Assembly (NCBI GenBank): GCA_002501855.1
Contig: DAOM01000036.1
Coordinates: 1-6,868, forward strand
Reading direction: 5' to 3'
Origin: Candidatus Nitrosopolaris nunavutensis
Lineage (GTDB): Archaea; Thermoproteota; Nitrososphaeria; Nitrososphaerales; Nitrososphaeraceae
DNA: 6,868 nucleotides
Shown here in pieces: positions 1 to 5,553 of the stretch. A program made the translations under genes and the position numbers. Numbering within the stretch: position 1 is the stretch's first letter; each line of letters starts with the position of its first letter. Below the pieces are notes generated by a model. That model did not search any database. It was not told the DNA's origin and was given only the letters and a program-made list of their open reading frames with translations.

Positions 1-270
1 AATCCCGTCAAAGCTTTGTAAGAGCATAGTACAATATACCTTTCAAGAGAATCAAGATGTGTCAGAGCTCTGCCAAGGCTAGTTACCTTACCTAAGAAAA
101 TATTCCCATATTATCTGGAAAACGCTGTATGTTGACCATAGACATATGGTTGGTAACAACAGAACAAGGGCTCCTATTCCCAAAAAAACGAAGACTGCTT
201 GCAACATGTAGAAGTCCTTTTTATAGTGATGAGAATGGATTTCTTGCCGGGTTGCTAGATTACTAGTCTC
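1..270 (-). other. Coding-like remnants, unidentified
   Basis: Two minus-strand open stretches in different frames overlap here. The upstream one (M at 207, stop at 88-90; open from about 270) would encode 39 residues from that Met, with one hydrophobic run (LQAVFVFLGIGALVLLLPTI) that could be a membrane helix. The other is open from 110 to the window edge and reads LGKVTSLGRALTHLDSLERY and onward, a soluble helical-looking sequence. They could be pieces of one frameshifted gene or simply chance. I do not recognise either. No clear TATA box or ribosome binding site precedes them. Confidence 0.2.
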
Positions 271-609
271 TTCTTATCTTCGTTTGAATAATATGTTGAT
301 TAGGCTAGCTCCTCTACCCCTGATAATCATCTCTCGGACAAGGATCAAGCAGAGTAGACATATATTCTGACGCTGGTGGATTTATGACATGACGTGTTCG
401 ACAATTAGTACAGGAGATCGCTTGACCACAACCTAGGGGAGGTAAGTTTTCACTAGTGCTCATTGTTCCAAATCATGGTAATACTTGTCAATACCGAGTT
501 ATTGGGAATTGTGAAGCCAGATCTGTATTTTTTTACATCATTATTCTTATGCTCTTTTACCACATACGATGTTATATCTTCATATTATTTACATCTGTTA
601 AAAAACATC
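271..609. other. Intergenic, no gene seen
   Basis: No open frame here is long or family-like. Near the right end there is an A+T-rich segment (about 578-590, around TATTATTTA) that sits 20-30 nt before the ATG at 610, the normal place for an archaeal TATA box. It is probably the relic promoter of the cysteine hydrolase pseudogene. The reading frame open from 463 to 609 is not homologous to the hydrolase and is most likely upstream noise. Confidence 0.4.
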
Positions 610-967
610 ATGGGCGATGAATACATTACTCCCGACAGGAAACATTCTGCTCTGCTTATCATTGATGTCCGACGTGATTTTAGTCTAATCGGTGCTGTAG
701 CCGATTAGGGCACGTTAACATCTGTAACGTATATCAAGCGTTTAGTTCAGGGCTATAGAGAGGCAGTCCTAGAATAACCATTTACGAAGCAAGTGAGCGA
801 GATTACAGAATTGTTTTAGCTAAAGATGCTGCATCTGTTCTCTACGATAGAGCACTACAAGAGTTAAAAAACATAGGTGCATCAGTATGAATACCGATGA
901 ATGTATAACGTGGCTGGAGCTCCTTCTTACTCAAAAATTCAGAATATTTAATGATAGCAAACATTGA
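610..967 (+). pseudogene. Isochorismatase-family cysteine hydrolase pseudogene
   Basis: Three homologous blocks lie in order but in three frames. Block 1 (610-777) reads ITPDRKHSALLIIDVRRDFS, then AVAD, a TAG at 706-708, then GTLTSVTYIKRLVQGYREA and a TAA at 775-777. It matches the N-terminal strand of the isochorismatase fold, where the Asp of LLIIDVQxDF is catalytic. Block 2 (777-890) reads TIYEASERDYRIVLAKDAAS to NIGASV, the region just after the catalytic Cys. Block 3 (887-967) continues as MNTDECITWLE, the usual C-terminal strand and helix, then runs on to a stop. About 100 central residues, including the catalytic Lys and Cys, are missing between blocks 1 and 2. The protein cannot be functional. 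Substrate is unknown; relatives hydrolyse amides or isochorismate. Confidence 0.75.
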
Positions 968-1058
968 AGATTAATTGAGACATAATCAACATGCGATAAT
1001 GCAGTCCGAGCTATCCTGAAAGGCTTGTTCATTGACTCATTTGGTTGGATGCGAATGA

Positions 1059-1184
1059 AGTTTTGATGGCATAGTAATGAAGGGATACATAAAAGGAAAA
1101 CAGCTTACACGCTTACCGTTTGATGAAGGCCTCTGGTTTGAATGGGCTGCTTTCCATTCTCAAACGAGGATATATCCAAGCTAG
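1059..1184 (+). pseudogene. C-terminal remnant, DUF3179-like
   Basis: A short open stretch, beginning after a stop at 1056-1058, encodes FDGIVMKGYIKGKQLTRLPF followed by DEGLWFEWAAFHSQTRIY and a stop. The pattern of a G-x-LKGKxL-x-R-x-P segment followed by a FWFAWxAFxPxTxIY ending resembles the C-terminus of DUF3179 proteins, a family of unknown function. No upstream part of such a protein is visible: in the preceding 90 bases all frames are broken. I infer a gene tail left by deletion. The similarity is judged from memory over about 40 residues and could be fortuitous. Confidence 0.4.
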
Positions 1185-1188
1185 ATTA

Positions 1189-1200
1189 AATTTAAATTTA
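1189..1200 (+). promoter_or_regulatory. TATA-like box before VOC gene 1
   Basis: The run TTAAATTTAAAT-like sequence centred near 1194 resembles an archaeal TATA box. Transcription would start near 1218-1222, just after the ATG at 1212. This favours the TTG at 1257 as the real start of the first VOC gene. Confidence 0.35.
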
Positions 1201-1211
1201 ACATCTCTATA

Positions 1212-1667
1212 ATGTATGAGCTTTATTACCTAGTTATTCCGAGTAGTGAAAGAAATTTGCCAACAATAGTACATTTTGAAATTCCAACAGATGATTCAGA
1301 AAGAGCCAAGAAATTCTATACCGATCTGTTTGGATGGAAAATAGAAAAATGGCCTGGTACAGATGATAGTCAGCTGACCTCAGCAGCAGGTCAGCCAATG
1401 GAATATTGGATAGTGACAACCACAGATGATAAAGGAAACAAAGCGTTAGGTGGCGGAATGATGAAAAGACAAATGCCAGAGCATCAAATAACTAATTTTA
1501 TAGACGTAAAATCAGTAGACGAATACTCGTCAAAAGTGGAGAAGCTAGGAGGCAAAGTAGTTGCTCCTAAACATGCAGTACCAGGAATGGGTTACTTCGC
1601 ACTTTGCTTGATACAGAAAACAACAGTTTCGCTATATGGGAGTCTAATCAGAGCGCCAAGTGAGTAA
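1212..1667 (+). CDS. VOC-family protein, C-terminus frameshifted
   Basis: This is a vicinal-oxygen-chelate (glyoxalase/bleomycin-resistance fold) protein, typically a metal-dependent or ligand-binding small protein. The sequence LPTIVHFEIPTDDSERAKKF, then YTDLFGWKIEKWPG, is the classic first beta-alpha-beta module, with His in VHFEIP as a probable metal ligand. The second module runs through KVEKLGGKVVAPKHAVPGMG. Relatives usually begin at (M)PTIVHFEIP, so the TTG at 1257 is a likelier start than the ATG at 1212, which adds 15 unrelated residues. Near 1607/1608 one C appears to have been lost: after GYFALC the current frame gives a meaningless tail ending at 1665-1667, while the next frame gives LDTENNSFAIWESNQSAK and TGA at 1661-1663, exactly the family ending with its terminal ligand Glu. 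The gene is therefore probably damaged, or the read carries a one-base error. The intact VOC gene lies 33 nt downstream. Confidence 0.75.
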   Translation: MYELYYLVIPSSERNLPTIVHFEIPTDDSERAKKFYTDLFGWKIEKWPGTDDSQLTSAAGQPMEYWIVTTTDDKGNKALGGGMMKRQMPEHQITNFIDVKSVDEYSSKVEKLGGKVVAPKHAVPGMGYFALCLIQKTTVSLYGSLIRAPSE

Positions 1668-1700
1668 CTTACCAATCATACGAAAGTAGGGAATGAATCA

Positions 1701-2090
1701 ATGTTCAAAGACACGAAAGCGTTTTCCAGTTTTTCGGTAGACGACGTGCAAAGAGCAAAGGAGTTCTATGGCCAGACGATCGGGCTAGAAGTCTCCGAAT
1801 CGTACGGCGGGAGGCTGTTAGAGCTTCATATCGATGGCGGGACGAAAATCTGGATATATCCTAAGGCTAACCATACTCCAGCAGCGTTTACCATCCTTAA
1901 TTTTCCTGTAGACAATCTAGAGTCGGCTATGGACGACCTTACCAAACGTGGCGTGCGTTTCGAGATTTATAATGAAGACAATCTTAAGACAGACGAAAAG
2001 GGTGTTTCTCTCAGTGGCGAGGGTCCGAAGATCGCGTGGTTTAAAGACCCCGCTGGCAATGTGTTGTCTGTGCTTGAAGAGAGGAAATGA
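1701..2090 (+). CDS. VOC-family (glyoxalase/bleomycin resistance) protein
   Basis: This intact 129-residue single-domain VOC protein has two beta-alpha-beta-beta-beta modules. The first runs from [20 protein letters not shown] to about residue 60 ([15 protein letters not shown]). The second starts at [20 protein letters not shown] and ends with the family signature [14 protein letters not shown], whose Glu is the usual metal ligand. Length is normal for the family. Members include dioxygenases, isomerases and resistance proteins, so the substrate cannot be assigned. The ATG at 1701 is the only reasonable start; GGGAATGA just before it is at most a weak ribosome binding site, and the gene may be co-transcribed with the damaged VOC gene upstream. 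Its base composition is clearly richer in G+C than its neighbours (CGTACGGCGGGAGGC-like stretches), and the protein resembles bacterial VOC proteins, which suggests recent transfer. Confidence 0.85.
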   Translation: MFKDTKAFSSFSVDDVQRAKEFYGQTIGLEVSESYGGRLLELHIDGGTKIWIYPKANHTPAAFTILNFPVDNLESAMDDLTKRGVRFEIYNEDNLKTDEKGVSLSGEGPKIAWFKDPAGNVLSVLEERK

Positions 2091-2096
2091 ATTAGG

Positions 2097-2110
2097 TTAT
2101 TCTATTTTTA
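2097..2110 (+). terminator. T-rich archaeal terminator
   Basis: TTATTCTATTTTTA lies a few bases after the VOC stop codon. Archaeal transcription commonly ends at such T tracts without a hairpin. Confidence 0.4.
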
Positions 2111-2320
2111 CATATTGTTCGTGACACAAATGGAGAAATTATATGTTGATGATCAACAATTATGTTGTTTGAGTTTAGCAATTATGCTTTAGGACTATTA
2201 TATGATATTTTGAATAATCAGCCTTCGGCATGTGCTATCCGTCATTCGTTATTGAAAGACATTATGGAACTGAATTTATTTAAATTCAGTAGTAATTTCT
2301 AACTAACTGGATAACATCAA
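2111..2320. other. Intergenic region with inverted repeats
   Basis: No gene is seen. GTTGAT-G-ATCAAC (2144-2156) is a near-perfect short palindrome. CTGAATTT-ATTT-AAATTCAG (2270-2289) is an eight-base-pair hairpin. AGTAGTAATTTCT (2288-2300) matches the reverse complement of 2337-2349 at 12 of 13 positions, so these bases bracket the candidate operator of the downstream regulator. Confidence 0.4.
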
Positions 2321-2339
2321 TCTTACTAACTCAGTAAGA
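2321..2339. promoter_or_regulatory. Palindromic candidate operator for HxlR regulator
   Basis: TCTTACT-AACTC-AGTAAGA is a perfect palindrome with seven-base arms and a five-base spacer. It lies about 10 bases upstream of the TATA-like box at 2349-2357 (TATATTTAA) and 67 bases upstream of the regulator's ATG. Bacterial members of the HxlR/DUF24 family bind palindromes of the TACT...AGTA or TTAC...GTAA type, and this site has that form. Autoregulation is inferred; binding is not shown by sequence. Confidence 0.5.
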
Positions 2340-2348
2340 AATGACTAC

Positions 2349-2357
2349 TATATTTAA
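2349..2357 (+). promoter_or_regulatory. TATA-like box before HxlR gene
   Basis: TATATTTAA fits an archaeal TATA box. Transcription would begin near 2375-2380, leaving a short leader before the ATG at 2406. Confidence 0.45.
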
Positions 2358-2405
2358 TTATCACATTGCATTACAATACAATTATAATAATGATGACTGA
2401 TATCT

Positions 2406-2804
2406 ATGGAATCAGCATTTGGTAAAGAAAGTAGCAAATATATGAAGGATAATAACGACAATAATGTTGGATACAAGGGAGTATCTGATGCATGGAAGCT
2501 ACTAGGTAAGAGATGGTCTTTCCTGATATTAAAGAATTTGAACGCCAAGGAAAGTATTCGGTTTAATGAATTGAAAAGAGTGATATCTAGGATTAGTAGT
2601 ACTGTGCTAGCAGATCGATTGTTAGAACTTGAACGTGAAGGTCTTGTAATTAAGAAAATTTACCCCGAAATCCCTCCAAGAGTAGAATACAGTCTAACCT
2701 CTCGTGCGAAAGAGCTTGGGATTGTTCTAGGCTCATTAGGGAATTGGGTTCGCAGATGGAATTCCAAAATAAAGATCAGTACCGGTGTCCAAACAGGAAG
2801 GTAG
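2406..2804 (+). CDS. HxlR-family winged-helix transcriptional regulator
   Basis: This 132-residue protein is a one-domain dimeric DNA-binding regulator acting in the cytoplasm. Residues 29-45 (AWKLLGKRWSFLILKNL) match the family opening motif LLGGKWTLLIL. Residues 51-76 (IRFNELKRVISRISSTVLAD onward) form the recognition helix region RFNELKRxIxxISxxxLxxRL. Residues 79-98 (GLVIKKIYPEIPPRVEYSLT) form the wing with the near-invariant PPRVEYSLT. A closing helix with LGSLGNWVRRW mediates dimerisation in relatives. The first 20 residues are a polar extension absent from most relatives, so Met13 (2442) is an alternative start. The protein has no cysteine at all, so unlike thiol-sensing relatives such as YodB or HypR it cannot sense by cysteine oxidation. 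The target gene is unknown; autoregulation through the palindrome upstream, and control of the adjacent VOC genes, are plausible. Confidence 0.9.
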   Translation: MESAFGKESSKYMKDNNDNNVGYKGVSDAWKLLGKRWSFLILKNLNAKESIRFNELKRVISRISSTVLADRLLELEREGLVIKKIYPEIPPRVEYSLTSRAKELGIVLGSLGNWVRRWNSKIKISTGVQTGR

Positions 2805-2884
2805 ATACATATGACTGTTGCAAATACAGACAGAGCAGCCCATATCAGATGCAGCCATTAAAAGACACTTCGTTAACCTGGAGG
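2805..2884. other. Short intergenic region
   Basis: No supported gene. A 17-codon frame from ATG 2811 is too short to interpret. Confidence 0.3.
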
Positions 2885-2896
2885 TATATTTATTTA
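2885..2896 (+). promoter_or_regulatory. TATA-like box
   Basis: TATATTTATTTA is a good archaeal TATA match, about 28 nt before the ATG at 2918. This is the spacing of a leaderless archaeal gene and is the main support for the small ORF that follows. Confidence 0.45.
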
Positions 2897-2917
2897 ATAA
2901 ACGAGAAGTGACAAAGA

Positions 2918-3094
2918 ATGGGTCTTGGAGATGCGCTTAGAAATAATGAAAATGCACCGATAGTAAAGAGATCAAAGGTTTTCCTCAAGAGACAGGATGA
3001 ATGGAAATGTGGCTCCTCTGCCATCAGGGTTATTTTCGCCCCAGATTTTACCACCGTAATCCTCTATGATACCCTTCGATATGAACAAACCTAA
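2918..3094 (+). CDS. Possible small protein, antisense to kinase remnant
   Basis: A 58-codon frame begins MGLGDALRNNENAPIVKRSK and ends at TAA 3092-3094. I do not recognise it. Its first 18 codons lie outside the histidine kinase remnant, while the rest is antisense to it and may be only a shadow. The well-placed TATA box is in its favour; the antisense overlap and lack of family resemblance are against. It might be the intact 5' end of another gene fused by a rearrangement to kinase DNA. Confidence 0.25.
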   Translation: MGLGDALRNNENAPIVKRSKVFLKRQDEWKCGSSAIRVIFAPDFTTVILYDTLRYEQT

Positions 3095-3192
3095 GCCTGT
3101 TCCTTTAAAAGATTTTGATGCAAATTTGGTGAATAATCTTGGTAATATACTCGAGTCTATTCCTTACTCGTTTCTATTATTATAGCAACAAT
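2972..3192 (-). pseudogene. Histidine kinase ATPase-domain remnant
   Basis: Read on the minus strand, this encodes the end of a sensor histidine kinase ATPase domain (HATPase_c). A degraded N-box/G1 entry (IVAIIIETSKE) is followed, after a frameshift near 3155, by GIDSSILPRLFTKFASKSFK, then GTGLGLFISKGIIEDYGGKI and WGENNPDGRGATFPFILSLE, ending at a TGA (2972-2974). GTGLGL is the ATP-lid/G2 motif and GATFPF the closing strand. No N-terminal ATPase half, dimerisation H-box or sensor is contiguous with it, so it cannot autophosphorylate. The N-terminal remnant of a similar kinase lies 1 kb upstream on the same strand (4085-4517), and the two may derive from one gene. Confidence 0.85.
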
Positions 3193-3518
3193 AATTGGGT
3201 CTTGGCACAAATTCATACTAGAAAACATCATAGACAAGAATAAGAGTCGATCCAACAATGTTTGAACCAATCATCAGATAGTTGTTGACTCAATTTCTTC
3301 AGATAGTTTGACAAGCTGTTTATGGTGGTGAAATTTGATACACATAAAAATTGGTTGTATGCGGATAAGTTTAGTGGCATATGACCTTAGCTTGCCTCCT
3401 ATGACGAGTCAGAGGTAATACATAAAGTAACTAAATATGTATATTGAAATGTAAGTGCCGTGGAATCTGGCATTCAGCTATTAGAAATGGCTTCTGGGTG
3501 CGGATATAATACAACAAC
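3193..3518. other. Intergenic, no gene seen
   Basis: All frames are broken into pieces of roughly 60 codons or less, and I recognise none of them. If the flanking kinase fragments once formed one gene, this stretch lies inside its former span, but no kinase-like peptide is visible. The missing C-terminal half of the acetyltransferase is also not detectable here. Confidence 0.4.
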
Positions 3519-3791
3519 TCAGAACGGCATCTCTTTTTTGTGCATGTGCCCTATATGCCCTAACTGGCTCATTGCCAACGTGACATATCCCATTATACTT
3601 TTTTGATGTGTTGTAAATATCCAAAACTTTCCCACATTATTACGATCGTCTTCCGGAGCCATCAAGTACAGGTACTCTGCAAAGTTTTCCTTTTCACATT
3701 TAAAATCATGAAGATCAATTGAGGCTTCTAACGCTCGTGGTAATGAATAAATTTCGACATCAGATAAAGTTAGGCGTTGATTAACTGACAA
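3519..3791 (-). pseudogene. Truncated TacT-like GNAT acetyltransferase (toxin remnant)
   Basis: The 90-residue product matches the first half of the GNAT subfamily typified by TacT toxins, which acetylate charged tRNA to stop translation. It shows SLPRALEASIDLHDFKCEKE (compare LxxFDCGNxxL in relatives), then YLMAPEDDRNNVGKFWIFTT and SIMGYVTLAMSQL, the strand pair normally reading xxIVGYVTLA. It stops at 3519-3521, after about 90 of the usual 150-170 residues. The acetyl-CoA pyrophosphate loop (R/QxxGxG/A) and the catalytic C-terminal Tyr region are missing, so it should be inactive unless it is a new short form. The start is TTG at 3791, in the same frame as the upstream small gene and separated from its stop by four codons, so the pair has a translational-coupling arrangement. 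Confidence 0.6.
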
Positions 3792-3803
3792 CCGAAAGAT
3801 AAA

Positions 3804-3947
3804 TTACATATGTATGTTTATCTTTTTTGTATTCTCTGCTATTGCTTTGAGCTCTATGCTTTCTTGTTCACTCAATGGCTTGTCGAGAACTTCGATAAGA
3901 TGGTCCCACTCGTTCTCTGTTAATGCCTGTGGATATTTTAATGCCAT
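3804..3947 (-). CDS. Small antitoxin-like protein (DUF1778/TacA tail)
   Basis: From ATG at 3947 this encodes 47 residues: MALKYPQALTENEWDHLIEV followed by LDKPLSEQESIELKAIAENT and a short basic end. The segment LTENEWDHLIEVLDKP resembles the C-terminal toxin-binding tail of DUF1778 antitoxins such as TacA (LSEEDWxxFxxALDxPP). It sits directly upstream of a GNAT gene, exactly as in TacAT modules. The ribbon-helix-helix DNA-binding half is missing. A GTG at 4031 would add 28 basic, non-RHH residues, but the TATA-like box at 3971-3981 lies about 29 nt before the ATG and supports the short form. It may be a relic or a reduced neutraliser without autorepression. The family link rests on motif resemblance over about 30 residues. 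Confidence 0.5.
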   Translation of the reverse strand: MALKYPQALTENEWDHLIEVLDKPLSEQESIELKAIAENTKKINIHM

Positions 3948-3970
3948 ATTCTTTGTTAAGAAGAGGGTAT

Positions 3971-3981
3971 TATTAAAATAT
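3971..3981 (-). promoter_or_regulatory. TATA-like box before antitoxin-like gene
   Basis: On the minus strand this reads ATATTTTAATA, centred about 29 nt upstream of the ATG at 3947. That is the spacing expected for a leaderless archaeal transcript covering the small gene and the GNAT frame. A second TATA-like element (CTATATAAAG, about 4067-4076) lies upstream of the alternative GTG. Confidence 0.45.
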
Positions 3982-4084
3982 CTCCTATTGCGTTTGAATC
4001 GTGAGTCTCTTCTAGTAGATAATTCAAACACGTCTGAGTTGGCCAGCCATCAGGTCAGCATTCGGCTTTATATAGCTGGAATAC

Positions 4085-4517
4085 TCAAAGGGATATGGTA
4101 AGGAATTCAGCAGAGTGCAGAATGATGGCTGTTTTTATGGTACTACCTGCTGCAAAGTTATGCCTATAATCGACATAGCGATCATGGATGCACCTATCAC
4201 CACTATGTTTTAGTTGCGCGGAATTACATGTGCTGAATGTTTTATTACTGGATAAATCTCCTTGCTGTAGATATACGGAATTTGCTAATCCTTGAAGCCT
4301 TGACGTTATAGAATCGAGGTCAGAACTAATACGTTCAGAGATGGCTTTTCTGACGTTGCTTTTGCTGTTGAAAAAGACTATTTCTGATATTGCTTTCTGT
4401 AGCATTTTGTAAGTAAAAGAATAAACCATATGAAATAACAATTATCGATATGATTGAAATAATTCCTATTGTCTTTGTCCTTCCGAAAATGTTAATAGCA
4501 TTTTTTAAAGATGCCAT
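4085..4517 (-). pseudogene. Sensor histidine kinase N-terminus, frameshifted
   Basis: The ATG at 4517 opens a frame reading MASLKNAINIFGRTKTIGII, continuing through a membrane helix (IGIISIISIIVISYGLFFYL) into an extracytoplasmic segment (QNATESNIRNSLFQQQKQ). This is the signal anchor and start of a Cache-type sensor as in Nitrososphaeria kinases. A one-base shift near 4344 moves the homologous sequence into another frame: AISERISSDLDSITSRLQGL, then ANSVYLQQGDLSSNKT. Beyond about 4240 the frame stays open to 4085 but is no longer recognisable. A TATA-like element (minus-strand GTTTATAC, 4546-4553) is correctly placed. No H-box or ATPase domain follows; the ATPase remnant at 2972-3192 may be the lost end of this gene. 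Confidence 0.8.
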
Positions 4518-4871
4518 TTACGCATACCATGCTGCTCTCTTTTGCGTATAAACTGTAATACTAAAGTGCTATTTAATATTTAAATAGAAAAATCAATATT
4601 TATAGCAGTTTTGTCCTATGGCGTTGTTTTAGAAAATAACGTAATCGTTATCGCTATTTTATATATGTGATGTATGTACTTATTTTGAATTCTGACACTC
4701 ACACCAGAGCACGATTCACATAAAAGAAGACGTGAAACGCCGTTCGTCTTATCAATACGCAATAAAAGTTATCTGAGCTTGCTTGCTTGTTATTAAACAT
4801 ATTCTTGTTGTTTAATTTTTCGTAATGAAACATTTTTGCCGTTGTAGTATTTTTTTAGTCGTAATTGTGCC
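4518..4871. other. A+T-rich intergenic region with palindromes
   Basis: No gene is seen. Four inverted repeats stand out. GCTAT (4568-4572) with ATAGC (4602-4606) bracket an A+T-rich imperfect stem that contains CTATTTA-N5-TAAATAG (4569-4587). ATAACG-TAAT-CGTTAT (4636-4651) is perfect. AAGACG-N12-CGTCTT lies at 4727-4750. ATTAAAC-N11-GTTTAAT (4792-4816), followed by TTTT, could end a plus-strand transcript, though no plus-strand gene precedes it. These could be operators or relics of a mobile element; none is identified. Confidence 0.4.
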
Positions 4872-5108
4872 TCACTCTAGCGTAGGATCTAGCCCTACCA
4901 AGTAATTTATTCCTTTATCAGAAAGTCGAAATGTAATGTTACTCAAATTAACGATTACAAAGCCTGTTTCATTCTGGAATCTTAATAGCATCCGTCTTAT
5001 TAGGGGCCCAGCTGGCGCTGAAAAACCAAATCCATTAAGAGGAGGTGGTATCAATTTATTAGTACTATCGTGTTTATTGCCTGGCTCTCTAATTTGATTA
5101 ATGCCGGT
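4872..5108 (-). pseudogene. Unidentified, winged-helix-like C-terminal fragment
   Basis: The frame is open from 5108 to the TGA at 4872-4874 but has no ATG; TTG at 5054 is the best start. It reads INQIREPGNKHDSTNKLIPP, PLNGFGFSAPAGPLIRRMLL, then RFQNETGFVIVNLSNITFRL and SDKGINYLVGLDPTLE. The ending, with strand-turn-strand and a FRLSDKGINYL motif, resembles the wing and last helix of a MarR- or PadR-like winged helix (xYxLTxKGxxxL). It overlaps the stop of the upstream frame (5098) by 11 bases in a different frame. A single indel between 5098 and 5111 would join the two into one protein of roughly 200 residues. Otherwise it is a gene tail whose head is lost. Confidence 0.4.
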
Positions 5109-5469
5109 TTACAAGCTCGACATTCAAATCCATAAGTGACGTTTTCTGCCAAGATAGGTCAGATCTTATGTCGACCTCTCCTGACCTGACTCGTTTCCAT
5201 GTCTCCAAAAATGTTTCTATGAGGTCTCTGTGTTCTTCCCAAAGGTCTTCCTCACTTGCAAGTCTTAAATCTGTAACATTACAAGATATAGATTTCGAAA
5301 TTAGGTACTTGGCAGGCATCCGATTTGTCGACACCGCAAAATACCATGACAGTAGACTATTGCGACCGTCTTTGAGTCGTTTCCATATGTCTAATGATTC
5401 AAACTTTCTAAACTCTTTATTTAGAGTCGGAAAGGGGAAGTCACTTGTCACTCTCACCACAAACCACAA
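5098..5469 (-). CDS. Hypothetical protein, unrecognised family
   Basis: This encodes at least 123 residues, soluble and mixed alpha/beta, with no signal peptide or membrane helix. It begins (TTG) WFVVRVTSDFPFPTLNKEFR and includes KRLKDGRNSLLSWYFAVSTN, then DLRLASEEDLWEEHRDLIET, typical of a structured enzyme or regulator, but I do not recognise the family. The frame stays open upstream to 5517, adding PNNFFQKTKPAEIADD in good coding style. An ATG at 5525 is one base out of frame and separated by a run of seven T; one more T would give a natural start MNSRIIFFQKTKPAEIADDL. So the annotated TTG start is probably not original. Position after the membrane-protein gene, same strand, 28 nt away from that ATG, allows co-transcription. 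See the fragment at 4872-5108 for a possible C-terminal extension. Confidence 0.55.
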   Translation of the reverse strand: MWFVVRVTSDFPFPTLNKEFRKFESLDIWKRLKDGRNSLLSWYFAVSTNRMPAKYLISKSISCNVTDLRLASEEDLWEEHRDLIETFLETWKRVRSGEVDIRSDLSWQKTSLMDLNVELVNRH

Positions 5470-5553
5470 ATCATCAGCTATTTCCGCTGGCTTAGTCTTC
5501 TGAAAAAAATTATTCGGCTATTCATAATACTATGATCATAAATAGTTCTAGCA

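Noticed and set aside
129..266. 45-codon plus-strand frame containing FLAGLLDY, recalling LAGLIDADG homing endonucleases
   Set aside because: Only a few residues match, the acidic D-G-D portion is absent and the frame stops at once.
463..609. Upstream part of the open frame leading into the cysteine hydrolase relic
   Set aside because: Family similarity begins at about the ATG at 610; the earlier residues are hydrophobic and do not match, so they are probably noise.
1234..1419. Minus-strand open frame within VOC gene 1
   Set aside because: It is antisense to a recognisable VOC domain and has no family features.
3814..4101. Plus-strand open frame of 95 codons
   Set aside because: It is antisense to the antitoxin-like gene, shows no domain and reflects low stop frequency opposite that gene.
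5168..5503. Plus-strand open frame of 111 codons
   Set aside because: It is Ser/Leu-rich antisense of the hypothetical protein, with no motif or promoter.
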